From contig NZ_CATNVD010000001.1 of assembly GCF_951230155.1 (NCBI RefSeq), positions 248,001 through 312,000 of the forward strand: 64,000 nt of DNA, read 5' to 3'. The position numbers and the translations under genes are program-made. Under the pieces are notes generated by a model, which had not been told where the DNA came from, made no database searches, and saw only the letters and a program-made list of their open reading frames with translations. Below, piece by piece: positions 17,270 through 26,179 of the stretch (the first letter of the stretch is position 1; each line of letters starts with the position of its first letter). This DNA comes from Parablautia sp. Marseille-Q6255. Its GTDB lineage: Bacteria > Bacillota > Clostridia > Lachnospirales > Lachnospiraceae.

Positions 17270-18892
17270 TCAGATATATTTTTTCAAAACAGCATACATC
17301 TCATCAAACTGTTCCTCCATCTCCTTTACCAGTCTGAACTGCGTTCTTGCACGCACAAGATTATGCTCCGGATATGCCGTCTTAAAATACACATCTCCCT
17401 GAAGAAAATCTGCCAGGAAGCGCATACCGCACTCCAGCGTCATCAGTCTGGCACCCCAGGGAAGGCTCTTGATCTCAGCAGGAGTCAGAACATCCTTCGC
17501 CATCTCAAGATAGCCCTTCACATAAATATCATAAAGGCCAATGTCAAAATGCACCTTATCCAGGTCCTTCTCATCCTCTTCCGCCGTCGAAGCGCCAAAG
17601 CGGATAGAATCGCCAAAATCATTGGCTGCAAGTCCCGGCATGATCGTATCCAGATCAATGATGCACAGACCTTCGTCAGTATCCTTATCAAAAAGAATAT
17701 TGTTGAGCTTCGTGTCATTGTGCGTCACACGAAGCGGAAGCGCCCCTGCCTCCAGCTGCTTCATCAGCACACCGCAGTCATCCTCACGGGAGAGTACAAA
17801 ATCAATTTCCGGACGGCACAGGCGGGCTCTGTTTTTTACATCCTTTCTCTGTGCCTCTTCAAAATCTCTGAAACGCTTCACCGTATCATGAAATTTCGGA
17901 ATCGTCTCATACAGACTGTCCGCCGGATAATCCCCCAGCTGCTTCAGAAAATGCCCAAAACTGAGCGCGGACTGATAAAACTGTTCCGGTCTCTCCACCT
18001 GTTGATAGCATACAGAGTTCGGTACGTAATGCAGACAACGCCACGGCTGTCCATTGTCATCCTCAAAATAGCTCTGTCCATCCTTTGTCTTGATGTAAGA
18101 CAAAGCCTCCCGGTCCAGATCTCCGCCATCCTGACGGATGATATTTCTCAGATACTCCGTAACTCCAAAAATATTATCCATTACCTGATCCGGATTTTTA
18201 AATACATTGATATTGATACGCTGCAGCACATAAAGCGGCACATCCTGCCCGTCATGCCCCGGCATATACACCGCATAGGTTTCATTGATATGCCCTTCAC
18301 CAAACGGTTTTACATAGCTGCACTGCGGACCGAAGCCAAACGCATATACTGCGTCCTCCAGACTGCGGCTGTCTGCGCCTTCAATCTTTCTTCTGGTAGA
18401 AAAGATCACATCTCCGGCTTCCACCTTCTGACCGGATTCAATCGTACAGTTTGCTTTCACAACACTTCCCAGACCGACATGAGCCCCGGCGCATACGACA
18501 GAATCATGATCGACTACAGCGCCACTGTTGACCAGTACGGCGCGCTCAATTTTCGTATGTGTATTCACGACTGCCCGCTGCATGATAAAACAGCCCGGCT
18601 CCAAAACCACACTCGGGCTTACGATCGCTGACGGATGGACAATTGCCGGCACCTCATATCCCTCTTCCAGCAGCTTGTCCGTCCAGTACAGCCGCGTTTT
18701 ATTATTCCCGAACGCAGCAACCGCTGCCAGGTATTCCGAATGTCGAAGCACATAGTCGCAGCACATTCCGACAACCGTCTCTCCCTTCAATGCGTCATCT
18801 AAAAAAACCACTTTTTCATATCCAAGCGCCAGCGCAGTCTCCTTTACCATCTGTCCGAAACCACCCGCTCCAAGAATCAATAAACTTTTCAT
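17270..18892 (-). CDS. Fusion of NeuD/PglD-like acyltransferase and NahK-like sugar kinase
   Basis: 540 residues from an ATG at 18892 with GGAGA 9 bases upstream. Residues 1 to about 205 are a NeuD/PglD-type module: Rossmann start SLLILGAGGFGQ, then left-handed beta-helix hexapeptides with the catalytic His in GAVVDHDSV. Residues about 210-540 are an aminoglycoside-phosphotransferase-fold kinase of the N-acetylhexosamine 1-kinase type, with VKPFGEGHINETY, VTHNDTKLNN near 390 (catalytic Asp) and CIIDLDTIMPG (metal Asp). Both active sites look intact. A protein that acetylates and 1-phosphorylates amino sugars would supply or salvage precursors for the polysaccharide; substrate is unknown. Confidence 0.82.
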   Translation of the reverse strand: MKSLLILGAGGFGQMVKETALALGYEKVVFLDDALKGETVVGMCCDYVLRHSEYLAAVAAFGNNKTRLYWTDKLLEEGYEVPAIVHPSAIVSPSVVLEPGCFIMQRAVVNTHTKIERAVLVNSGAVVDHDSVVCAGAHVGLGSVVKANCTIESGQKVEAGDVIFSTRRKIEGADSRSLEDAVYAFGFGPQCSYVKPFGEGHINETYAVYMPGHDGQDVPLYVLQRININVFKNPDQVMDNIFGVTEYLRNIIRQDGGDLDREALSYIKTKDGQSYFEDDNGQPWRCLHYVPNSVCYQQVERPEQFYQSALSFGHFLKQLGDYPADSLYETIPKFHDTVKRFRDFEEAQRKDVKNRARLCRPEIDFVLSREDDCGVLMKQLEAGALPLRVTHNDTKLNNILFDKDTDEGLCIIDLDTIMPGLAANDFGDSIRFGASTAEEDEKDLDKVHFDIGLYDIYVKGYLEMAKDVLTPAEIKSLPWGARLMTLECGMRFLADFLQGDVYFKTAYPEHNLVRARTQFRLVKEMEEQFDEMYAVLKKYI

Positions 18893-18968
18893 CTCTTCTG
18901 TTCTCCATTCTAAAGTATATAGTATAGCATACATCCGCGCATGTACGAATGCATATTGCTCCTATTGT

Positions 18969-19505
18969 CTATGTGCGCCTGCGGGCTGCTATTCCTTTTA
19001 TAATCCCAAACCCTATCACACAGCCAAGTGCATTGTGAAGCATATCATCCCACTCGAACAAACCTCGGCAAAGCACAAGCTGACACACCTCGATCGTACC
19101 GGAAATCCCAAGACCGGTCAGCCACGCATGCCTTACCTTGATCCTGTCAGACAGGCATGGGAGCAAAAGACCTGCCGGAACAAATAATACAATATTCAAC
19201 AGAATTTCCTGCAGCATCGCCTGGTCCCTATAAACAATCACATGATACCATGACCACAGCGGTATCAGCTCATAGCTGCGCTGTGCTGTCATCCTGGTAA
19301 AAACCGTTGAGGCAAATACAAGCGCCAGAAACAGAAATAATACAAGCGATGCTGCCGCCTGCCTGAGGGACAGCCGTTTCTGTCTGACCCCATAAACCAG
19401 CACGCTGCTTACCAAAAACAGCAGGATCAGAAAAACTACTGCTTCACGCTGCGTCCAGGGACGATTGTGTGTAAGAAAAATATTCCATAATTTCGTCAGC
19501 ATCAT
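18969..19505 (-). CDS. VanZ-like membrane protein
   Basis: 178 residues with about five membrane segments. The VanZ signature is NIVLFVPAGLLLP, then a GLGISGTIEVCQL helix and WDDMLHNALGCVIGFGI. VanZ proteins occur in many Firmicute envelope loci and can lower teicoplanin binding, but their reaction is unknown. It follows the nuclease-like gene by 16 bases. Being named VanZ-like does not mean glycopeptide resistance here: no vanA, vanH or vanX neighbours exist. Confidence 0.85.
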   Translation of the reverse strand: MMLTKLWNIFLTHNRPWTQREAVVFLILLFLVSSVLVYGVRQKRLSLRQAAASLVLFLFLALVFASTVFTRMTAQRSYELIPLWSWYHVIVYRDQAMLQEILLNIVLFVPAGLLLPCLSDRIKVRHAWLTGLGISGTIEVCQLVLCRGLFEWDDMLHNALGCVIGFGIIKGIAARRRT

Positions 19506-19521
19506 GATAATAAACTATCCA

Positions 19522-20358
19522 TCAGATAAGTGGATCCGGCTCCTTAAGCTCCCGGCTTTTTACCTCCAGCTCCCGGATCTCAGCTGCAGAAAGCCCGGAA
19601 TACAGAACAATTTTTTCAAACGGCAAATGATCGTCCAGCATCCTTATCGCCGCCTCGACAGCCTGCTCATGTGTCGCTTCTTCTCTCATCTCTTCTAAAA
19701 GTCTGCACATATGCCTTTTCCCTCCTTCTGTTTCCTTCAACGCCCGAACCTCTTCTGCCAGTATCGGATTTAATATATCATCCGCATTCCGGCAATGAAA
19801 ATCATGCATTAACCTGCCGACCGGATCTGCTGTGTCCTGAAAGCTGCCATTCACATAAATGATATGCGAACCATCGCCAAACGACGTATTCCCCAGCTCC
19901 TCTATTGTTCTCTCGATGTGATACAGCGGCTTGCCTGCAGCAAATTTATCATTTTCTGTGATAAAGATCACATACGTATCAGACAGATCCTCAAAATCCT
20001 CTCCCTTCGAGAGAAGCGCCCGGTCGATCATACTGCTGTGATACCTCGCTCGTTTTACCTCTGATCCACGGTCGGCTCTCTGTATTTCAATGTCCATGAT
20101 CCGGCCGGCAAAATCCTCCGCCCATATGTCAAGTTTGATTGAACGCTTCACAGCACTCCTGTACTCCACCTGAGCAGCCGTACGCCTGACCCTTACATCT
20201 GTTCTTTCCAAAATCGTGTGCAGAATAAACTCCACTGCCACTATTTTTCCATCCAATACCTCTGAGAAAAAATCATCATCCATCAGCCGCAGCTGAGACA
20301 ACCTCTGCAAATCGCGCTCAAAAAGAGCTGTCCGAAACTTATCATCAGTATTTTTCAT
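19522..20358 (-). CDS. PD-(D/E)XK nuclease family protein (Rpn/PDDEXK_2 type)
   Basis: 278 residues. Motifs of this transposase-like nuclease group are visible: FRTALFERDLQRL at the start, then YRSAVKRSIKLDIWAED and IMDIEIQRAD, which supply the Asp and Glu-x-Gln catalytic core, and RYHSSMIDRALL. Members are common accessory genes in Lachnospiraceae, often as multiple copies, with roles in recombination or defence that are mostly unproven. It has no obvious link to glycan synthesis. It lies between the VanZ-like gene and capG in the same orientation and looks complete. Confidence 0.8.
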   Translation of the reverse strand: MKNTDDKFRTALFERDLQRLSQLRLMDDDFFSEVLDGKIVAVEFILHTILERTDVRVRRTAAQVEYRSAVKRSIKLDIWAEDFAGRIMDIEIQRADRGSEVKRARYHSSMIDRALLSKGEDFEDLSDTYVIFITENDKFAAGKPLYHIERTIEELGNTSFGDGSHIIYVNGSFQDTADPVGRLMHDFHCRNADDILNPILAEEVRALKETEGGKRHMCRLLEEMREEATHEQAVEAAIRMLDDHLPFEKIVLYSGLSAAEIRELEVKSRELKEPDPLI

Positions 20359-20483
20359 TTAATGTACTGCTCTCATCCCCATAGCATTAGAAGCGCACGC
20401 ATTTATGCTCTTATTGTATATGTATTTCCCGGGAACATCAAGTGATATTTTAAACTATTATCATCTGATTTGCGTCAGTATAT

Positions 20484-21674
20484 TCAATTATTTTTTCTCC
20501 ATACCATCTTATCAACAACGCCTGTGTAGCTCTGAATAATCTTGACCACCTTCGTACTGACATTTTCTTCTACGTAATCCGGAACCGGAATCCCGAAATC
20601 ATCTTCCGCATTCATCTGCACTGCAGTGTCTACCGCCTGCAGCAATGACCTTTCATCAATCCCTGCCAGTACAAAACAGGCCTTATCCAGTGCCTCCGGG
20701 CGCTCTGTAGAAGTACGGATGCACACTGCCGGGAACGGATGTCCCACACTCGTAAAAAAGCTGCTCTCCTCTGGAAGCGTACCGGAGTCAGAGACAACGG
20801 CAAACGCATTCATCTGTAAATGATTGTAGTCATGGAAGCCAAGCGGCTCATGCTGAATAACCCGGCGATCCAGGGCAAAACCAGATGCAGCCAGTCGGTT
20901 GCGCGAACGTGGATGGCAGGAATACAGGATCGGCATATCGTATTTCTGCGCCATCTTATTGATCGCAGTAAACAACGATAAAAAGTTTTTCTCCGTATCA
21001 ATATTCTCCTCGCGATGCGCTGACAGGAGAATGTATTTGTGCGGTTCCAGACCAAGCTTGTCCAGAATATCCGATTTTTCGATCTCCGCAAGGTTCTGAT
21101 GCAGCACCTCCGCCATCGGCGAGCCAGTCACGTAGACACGCTCCTTCGGCAGTCCGCACTCATGCAGATACTTTCTCGCATGCTCACTGTACGCAAGATT
21201 CACATCCGAAATGATATCCACGATCCGGCGGTTCGTCTCCTCCGGCAGGCACTCATCTTTACAGCGGTTTCCTGCCTCCATGTGAAAAATAGGGATGTGC
21301 AGACGCTTTGCAGCAATCGCAGACAGGCAGGAATTTGTATCGCCAAGGATCAAAAGCGCATCCGGTCTGATCTGATTCATCAGCTTGTAAGAACAGTTGA
21401 TAATATTCCCAACTGTCGCGCCAAGGTCATCCCCCACCGCGTCCATATACACCTCAGGATTCTCAATCTTCAGATTCTCAAAGAAAATTCCATTCAGATT
21501 GTAATCATAATTCTGTCCCGTATGTGCCAGCACTACATCAAAATATTTGCGGCACTTATTGATCACAGCCGCCAGCCGTATAATCTCCGGGCGTGTCCCA
21601 ACAATAATCAAAAGCTTTAATTTCCCATTTTCTTTAAAATGAATATCAGAATAATCCGTCCTAATCTCCGTCAT
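20484..21674 (-). CDS. capG: UDP-N-acetyl-L-fucosamine synthase (CapG/FnlC; UDP-sugar 2-epimerase)
   Basis: Last step of UDP-L-FucNAc synthesis, 2-epimerisation of UDP-2-acetamido-L-talose. The 396-residue protein shows the WecB-fold motifs VGTRPEIIRLA, LAHTGQNYDYNL, GDTNSCLSA, MEAGNRCKDECLPEETNRRI and SAHREEN. The GNRCKDE and PEETNR versions are typical of the CapG/FnlC group rather than WecB. It follows CapF by 51 bases. Start at ATG 21674 with AAGGA 9 bases upstream; a GTG lies one codon earlier. A second epimerase at 27703 is the WecB kind. Confidence 0.9.
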   Translation of the reverse strand: MTEIRTDYSDIHFKENGKLKLLIIVGTRPEIIRLAAVINKCRKYFDVVLAHTGQNYDYNLNGIFFENLKIENPEVYMDAVGDDLGATVGNIINCSYKLMNQIRPDALLILGDTNSCLSAIAAKRLHIPIFHMEAGNRCKDECLPEETNRRIVDIISDVNLAYSEHARKYLHECGLPKERVYVTGSPMAEVLHQNLAEIEKSDILDKLGLEPHKYILLSAHREENIDTEKNFLSLFTAINKMAQKYDMPILYSCHPRSRNRLAASGFALDRRVIQHEPLGFHDYNHLQMNAFAVVSDSGTLPEESSFFTSVGHPFPAVCIRTSTERPEALDKACFVLAGIDERSLLQAVDTAVQMNAEDDFGIPVPDYVEENVSTKVVKIIQSYTGVVDKMVWRKNN

Positions 21675-21725
21675 CACATTTCATCCTTCCAAATTTTCTT
21701 GCGGTGCTTTCCATAAATATTCCGC

Positions 21726-22958
21726 CTACACCGGCTCAAAGAAAGTATCCGGCCGCTCCGGATTAAAAATCTCATTACACGTCATCACCGTCACAAGATT
21801 CTCCGTATCACTCAAGTTAATAATATTGTGAGTCCAGCCCGGGATCATGTGGACCGCCTCAATCTTATCTCCGCTGACTTCAAACTCTACCGTCTCACCC
21901 GTATGGATATTCCGCTCCTGGATCAGTCCATGTCCTGCAACCACGATAAACAGCTCCCATTTAGAATTATGCCAGTGCTGCCCTTTTGTAATCCCGGGTC
22001 TGCTGATATTGATGCTGACCTGTCCACAGTCAGCGGTATGTACCAGCTCCGTAAAGCTGCCCCGTTCATCACAGTTCATCTTCAGCTCATACTTGAACTT
22101 CTCCACCGGAAGATACGTCAGATATAAGCTGTACAGCTTCTTTGCAAACGATCCTTCCGGCATCCTCGGCATCAGAAGTGTCTCCGGCTGCACCTTAAAC
22201 TGCTCCAGCAGATCTACGATCTCACCGAGCGTTACCCTGTGAGTCACCGGGATAAAACAATAGCGCCCCTCTGCACATTCCCAGGGCGTCACGCCATCAA
22301 AGACCATTCCGTCTTTTTCCTCTCCTGCCGCCGGATACTCGCAGCGCTGCTCCTTTCCTTCCAGCAGATCAAACATCCCCTCTACAAGATCATCAATATA
22401 CAGCAGCTCCAGCTCTGTGCTGCGGTCATTTACCGTAAACTCCTCGTCATTGGCAACCGCCCAGCAAAACGTAGACACGGCAGAATTGTACTTCGGCCGG
22501 CTGTGACCCATCAGATTCGGAAAACGGTAGACAGCCACCTTCGCACCTGTCTCAGCCCCATACTGAAAGAACAGCTCTTCGCCCGCCTTTTTCGAACGTC
22601 CGTATTCCGAATCGCCAAATCTGCCTGAAAGCGTAGCCTGAATCGAAGAACTGAGCATAATCGCCGCCTTATTCTCATACTTCTTCAGCAGATCCAGAAG
22701 ATCAGAAGTAAATCCAAAATTGCCCTTCATAAAATCTTCCGGATTCTCCGGACGGTTCACGCCCGCCAGATGAAAGACAAAATCTGCCTTCTGACAATAT
22801 CCTTCCAACTCTTCTCTCGTCGAATCAAGATCATATTCATAAATCTCATCAATCTGAAGATTCGGACGCATGCGGTTCTTATTTTCTTTTATGTTTTTCA
22901 AATTAGCGACAAGGGCAGTTCCTACCATACCCTTGGCACCGGTTACTAATATGTTCAT
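21726..22958 (-). CDS. capF: CapF/FnlB bifunctional reductase-epimerase (SDR plus cupin)
   Basis: Middle step of UDP-L-FucNAc synthesis: C3 epimerisation by the cupin and C4 reduction by the SDR. 410 residues. The SDR domain (1 to about 280) has TGAKGMVGTALVA, FHLAGVNRP and the Tyr119-x3-Lys123 pair. The cupin (about 290-410) has metal ligands in GQHWHNSKWE and EFEVSGDKIEAVHMIPGWTHNI. All active-site features are present, unlike the shorter relative at 16180. It is separated from CapE by a small unrelated gene. Confidence 0.92.
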   Translation of the reverse strand: MNILVTGAKGMVGTALVANLKNIKENKNRMRPNLQIDEIYEYDLDSTREELEGYCQKADFVFHLAGVNRPENPEDFMKGNFGFTSDLLDLLKKYENKAAIMLSSSIQATLSGRFGDSEYGRSKKAGEELFFQYGAETGAKVAVYRFPNLMGHSRPKYNSAVSTFCWAVANDEEFTVNDRSTELELLYIDDLVEGMFDLLEGKEQRCEYPAAGEEKDGMVFDGVTPWECAEGRYCFIPVTHRVTLGEIVDLLEQFKVQPETLLMPRMPEGSFAKKLYSLYLTYLPVEKFKYELKMNCDERGSFTELVHTADCGQVSINISRPGITKGQHWHNSKWELFIVVAGHGLIQERNIHTGETVEFEVSGDKIEAVHMIPGWTHNIINLSDTENLVTVMTCNEIFNPERPDTFFEPV

Positions 22959-23123
22959 ATTTCCCCCTGTCGTTTACTGTTTAAATATTCCACCAAATCT
23001 ACAACCCTCGTAACGGGATTGCTTTCTGTTTCATTTCTAGTTCTATTCTTATATCCTATTGACAAAATGATCGCTTTACTATAGAATTTATTTTAAGAAA
23101 TGGGTTTTCACCGTACAGTGCTA

Positions 23124-23648
23124 TCACTCAAGCGGGCTGCTCGTTTCTTTTTTTATACCCAGCAAATCATAAAGATATTTTTTACCATCTGCATCATGAC
23201 GAACCAACATTTTTGCAAAATAAATATTGTAATGGTGAATCTGACCGCTTACATCATCATAAACTGGTAATGCAAATCGTACATCATACCGATACCATCC
23301 ATACTTTGCATCAGACGCATGCTTCTTTTTTGTATTTTCTGAATAAGATTTAGAAGCAGCAATCTGAATCAGTTCCGGAATTCCCTGCGATGCATTTGCT
23401 TTCGCCTTAGCCACAGCACCTTTCAATGTAAGCCGACTTTCTGATCCTGTATATTCATCCGGAAAATCACTAGATATAAATATCTTCTCAGAGGACTCAG
23501 CAATTTCATAAAAATTACCGACATATTCTTTTAAGTATTCCTCAACTGCTTTCCAATCTTCTTTCCGTTTTCCTTTAAACCTGATATCGTTTATCAAAAC
23601 AACCTTTCTGCCAAACGTATCATAGATAATACTCACATTTTTATTCAT
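23124..23648 (-). CDS. Small protein of unknown function, mobile-element-type domain, between capE and capF
   Basis: 174 residues, mostly hydrophilic, no signal peptide or membrane segment. The sequence has a distinctive end, YNIYFAKMLVRHDADGK followed by LYDLLGIKKETSSPLE, and a middle WYRYDVRFALPVYDD. I associate this pattern with stand-alone or C-terminal domains of large polyvalent proteins in Clostridial phages and conjugative elements, but cannot name the family with certainty. Its DNA is more AT-rich than capE and capF on both sides. It has its own promoter at 23693-23721. It interrupts an otherwise standard capE-capF-capG order, so it is probably a recent insertion. Confidence 0.65.
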   Translation of the reverse strand: MNKNVSIIYDTFGRKVVLINDIRFKGKRKEDWKAVEEYLKEYVGNFYEIAESSEKIFISSDFPDEYTGSESRLTLKGAVAKAKANASQGIPELIQIAASKSYSENTKKKHASDAKYGWYRYDVRFALPVYDDVSGQIHHYNIYFAKMLVRHDADGKKYLYDLLGIKKETSSPLE

Positions 23649-23692
23649 TTATCCTGCTTCCTATAAAAATTTGCTCTACTAAAGGTATTATT

Positions 23693-23721
23693 ATAGTAGC
23701 AGAATAAGTGTTCACAGTCAA
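23693..23721 (-). promoter_or_regulatory. Promoter for the 174-residue protein
   Basis: On the minus strand TTGACT (23716-23721) and TACTAT (23693-23698), 17 bases apart, 45 bases before the start codon at 23648. It lies inside the capE-capF gap, where an operon-internal promoter would not normally be needed. Confidence 0.6.
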
Positions 23722-23803
23722 TATGTTACTATTCTTCCATTTCCCACCTCCCTTTTATCTCTTTAGCATTAGAGTCCCGAAAATAAGTAATACTCTAGCT
23801 GCT

Positions 23804-24850
23804 CTATTTTTTATTCCGTTTCTCCAGCTCTTCTCTCACATAACTCAGCTCCATCAGCTTCGCCTTCACCTGCTCCACACTCCAGAGATCTGTGTTGTTC
23901 GAATTAAACTCCGTCAACTTGTTGCGCTTCACATCGCCATCCTTAAAATACTTATCATAGTTCAAATCGCGCTTGTCACACGGCACGCGATAGAAGTTTC
24001 CCATATCAATCGCATTCGCACACTCTTCATTTGTCAGAAGCGTCTCATACATCTTTTCCCCGTGGCGGATACCGATCACCTTGATCTCCTCCTCAGAATG
24101 GAACAGCTCTTTGACTGCCTGAGCCAGCACCTCGATCGTACAAGCCGGAGCCTTCTGCACCATAATATCTCCAGACTCTGCATTCTGAAACGCAAACACT
24201 ACCAGCTCCACCGCTTCTTCCAGACTCATCACAAAACGGGTCATAGACGGCTCAGTAATGGTAATTGGATTGCCTGCTTTGATCTGCTCGATCCAGAGAG
24301 GAACTACAGACCCTCTGGAACAAAGCACATTGCCGTACCGGGTACAGCAGATGCTCGTCCGCTCCGGTGAAACAGTTCTGGACTTTGCCACAATTACTTT
24401 CTCCATCATGGCCTTACTTGTACCCATAGCATTTACCGGATAAGCAGCCTTGTCTGTAGACAGACAAATGATCTTCTTCACACCGGCTTCAATGGCTGCT
24501 GTCAAAACGTTCTCCGTTCCAAGAACATTGGTCTTTACCGCCTCAATCGGAAAGAACTCACAGGACGGAACCTGCTTCAAAGCTGCCGCATGGAAAATAT
24601 AATCTACGTTGTGCATAGCATTGCGTACGGACTGAATGTCACGGACATCACCTATGTAAAACTTAATCTTATTACTTACTTCCGGATATTTCGCCTGATA
24701 CTCGTGGCGCATGTCGTCCTGCTTCTTCTCATCTCGTGAAAAAATGCGGATTTCCCTGATATCTGTATCAAGAAAACGGTTTAAAACTGCGTTTCCGAAA
24801 GATCCTGTACCTCCGGTGATTAAAAGTGTTTTGTTTTTGAAAATACTCAT
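23804..24850 (-). CDS. capE: UDP-GlcNAc 4,6-dehydratase, configuration-inverting (CapE/FnlA)
   Basis: First step towards UDP-L-FucNAc. 348 residues. Rossmann motif ITGGTGSFGNAVLNRF, cofactor region SRDEKKQDDMRHE, substrate loop AALKQVPSCEFFP, and the active site STDKAAYPVNAMGTSKAMMEK in which Met replaces the usual SDR Tyr, as normal for this group. It begins 15 bases after the Ugd copy at 24866 ends. With capF and capG downstream the pathway is complete. Codon use is GC-richer than the Ugd gene before it, so the boundary between cassette and backbone falls here. Confidence 0.93.
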   Translation of the reverse strand: MSIFKNKTLLITGGTGSFGNAVLNRFLDTDIREIRIFSRDEKKQDDMRHEYQAKYPEVSNKIKFYIGDVRDIQSVRNAMHNVDYIFHAAALKQVPSCEFFPIEAVKTNVLGTENVLTAAIEAGVKKIICLSTDKAAYPVNAMGTSKAMMEKVIVAKSRTVSPERTSICCTRYGNVLCSRGSVVPLWIEQIKAGNPITITEPSMTRFVMSLEEAVELVVFAFQNAESGDIMVQKAPACTIEVLAQAVKELFHSEEEIKVIGIRHGEKMYETLLTNEECANAIDMGNFYRVPCDKRDLNYDKYFKDGDVKRNKLTEFNSNNTDLWSVEQVKAKLMELSYVREELEKRNKK

Positions 24851-24865
24851 GATTATTTTCCCCTT

Positions 24866-26116
24866 TTAGTCTCTTTTAAAAATATCCCTTGTATAAACCT
24901 TATCTTGTACATCATCTAAACAGGCATCATATCGATTGGCAAGAATTACGTGACTTTTCTCCTTAAATTCTTCCAAATTATTGATTACCTTACTTCCAAA
25001 GAAAGTACTTCCATTCTCTAGCGTTGGTTCATAAACAATAACGGTTGCTCCCTTCGCCTTAATACGTTTCATAACTCCCTGAATACTGCTCTGTCTAAAA
25101 TTGTCTGAATTGCTTTTCATTGTCAATCTATAGACACCTACAATACACTCTTTTTCTTCCTTTGCTGAAAAATCCCCACGATTATAATAATCATAATATC
25201 CGGCCATACTTAAAACTCTATCCGCAATAAAATCTTTTCTCGTTCGATTCGATTCCACAATTGCAGACATCATGTTTTGCGGAACATCTTGATAATTGGC
25301 TAAAAGCTGCTTCGTATCTTTAGGTAAACAATATCCTCCGTAACCAAATGATGGATTATTATAATGAGTACCTATACGCGGATCCAGACATACTCCACCA
25401 ATAATCTGCTGTGTATTTAACCCTTTCAACTCTGCATATGTATCTAACTCATTAAAATAAGAAACTCTTAGGGCGAGATATGTATTGGCAAAAAGTTTTA
25501 CCGCCTCTGCCTCCGTAAATCCCATAATTAAGGTATCAATGTTTTCTTTTATTGCACCTTCCTGCAAAAGACCTGCAAAAGCATTTGCAGCCTTCACCAA
25601 CCTAGCATTCTCCACATCAGTACCTACAATAATACGACTTGGATATAAATTATCATAAAGTGCTTTAGATTCCCGCAAAAACTCTGGACTGAAAATAATA
25701 TTGTCACAATGATACTTTTCTCGAACTGAATTAGTAAAGCCTACTGGAATTGTTGATTTGATTACCATGATAGCATCTGGATTACATTGGATCACCAGTT
25801 TAATCACATCTTCTACTGCTGATGTGTCAAAAAAATTTTTCTTACTATCATAATTAGTCGGTGCTGCAATTACAACAAAATCTGCGTTTTTGTATGCCAT
25901 TTCAGCATCCAAGGTTGCTGTTAACTGTAATTTTTTTTCAGTTAAGGATTTTTCAATATACTCATCTTGTATTGGAGATTTTTTATGATTAATCAAATCT
26001 ACTTTTTCTGGCACAATATCTACTGCCACTACTTCATGATGTTGAGATAATAGAGTCGCTATAGACAAACCCACATATCCCGTTCCGGCTACTGCTATCT
26101 TATATTGTTCTTTCAT
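24866..26116 (-). CDS. ugd: UDP-glucose 6-dehydrogenase (AT-rich copy)
   Basis: 416 residues, with the Rossmann motif [13 protein letters not shown] and catalytic [13 protein letters not shown]. By eye about nine of ten residues match the copy at 4872-6110, yet synonymous positions differ widely and are AT-rich. Start at ATG 26116 with GGAG 6 bases upstream. It ends the AT-rich cassette directly before capE. Both copies keep all active-site residues, so both may work. Redundancy suggests the cassette was acquired with its own UDP-glucuronate supply. Confidence 0.92.
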   Translation of the reverse strand: MKEQYKIAVAGTGYVGLSIATLLSQHHEVVAVDIVPEKVDLINHKKSPIQDEYIEKSLTEKKLQLTATLDAEMAYKNADFVVIAAPTNYDSKKNFFDTSAVEDVIKLVIQCNPDAIMVIKSTIPVGFTNSVREKYHCDNIIFSPEFLRESKALYDNLYPSRIIVGTDVENARLVKAANAFAGLLQEGAIKENIDTLIMGFTEAEAVKLFANTYLALRVSYFNELDTYAELKGLNTQQIIGGVCLDPRIGTHYNNPSFGYGGYCLPKDTKQLLANYQDVPQNMMSAIVESNRTRKDFIADRVLSMAGYYDYYNRGDFSAKEEKECIVGVYRLTMKSNSDNFRQSSIQGVMKRIKAKGATVIVYEPTLENGSTFFGSKVINNLEEFKEKSHVILANRYDACLDDVQDKVYTRDIFKRD

Positions 26117-26179
26117 AATACACTCCATTCTGCCCATTGACGAAAGTTTTTTAGTTTTTTACAGAACTATTTACAATTG

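Noticed and set aside
17159-18631. Long plus-strand open frame of 490 codons opposite the NeuD-NahK gene
   Set aside because: It mirrors the codon pattern of the real minus-strand gene, has no family motifs, no ribosome site and low-complexity composition typical of antisense shadows.
18969-19505. VanZ-like gene as a sign of glycopeptide resistance
   Set aside because: No other van genes are present; VanZ-like proteins are widespread in envelope loci.
4872-26116. The two ugd copies as direct repeats of a 20-kb mobile element
   Set aside because: Their DNA is too different for simple homologous exchange, and there are no transposase genes, terminal repeats or target duplications at the edges.
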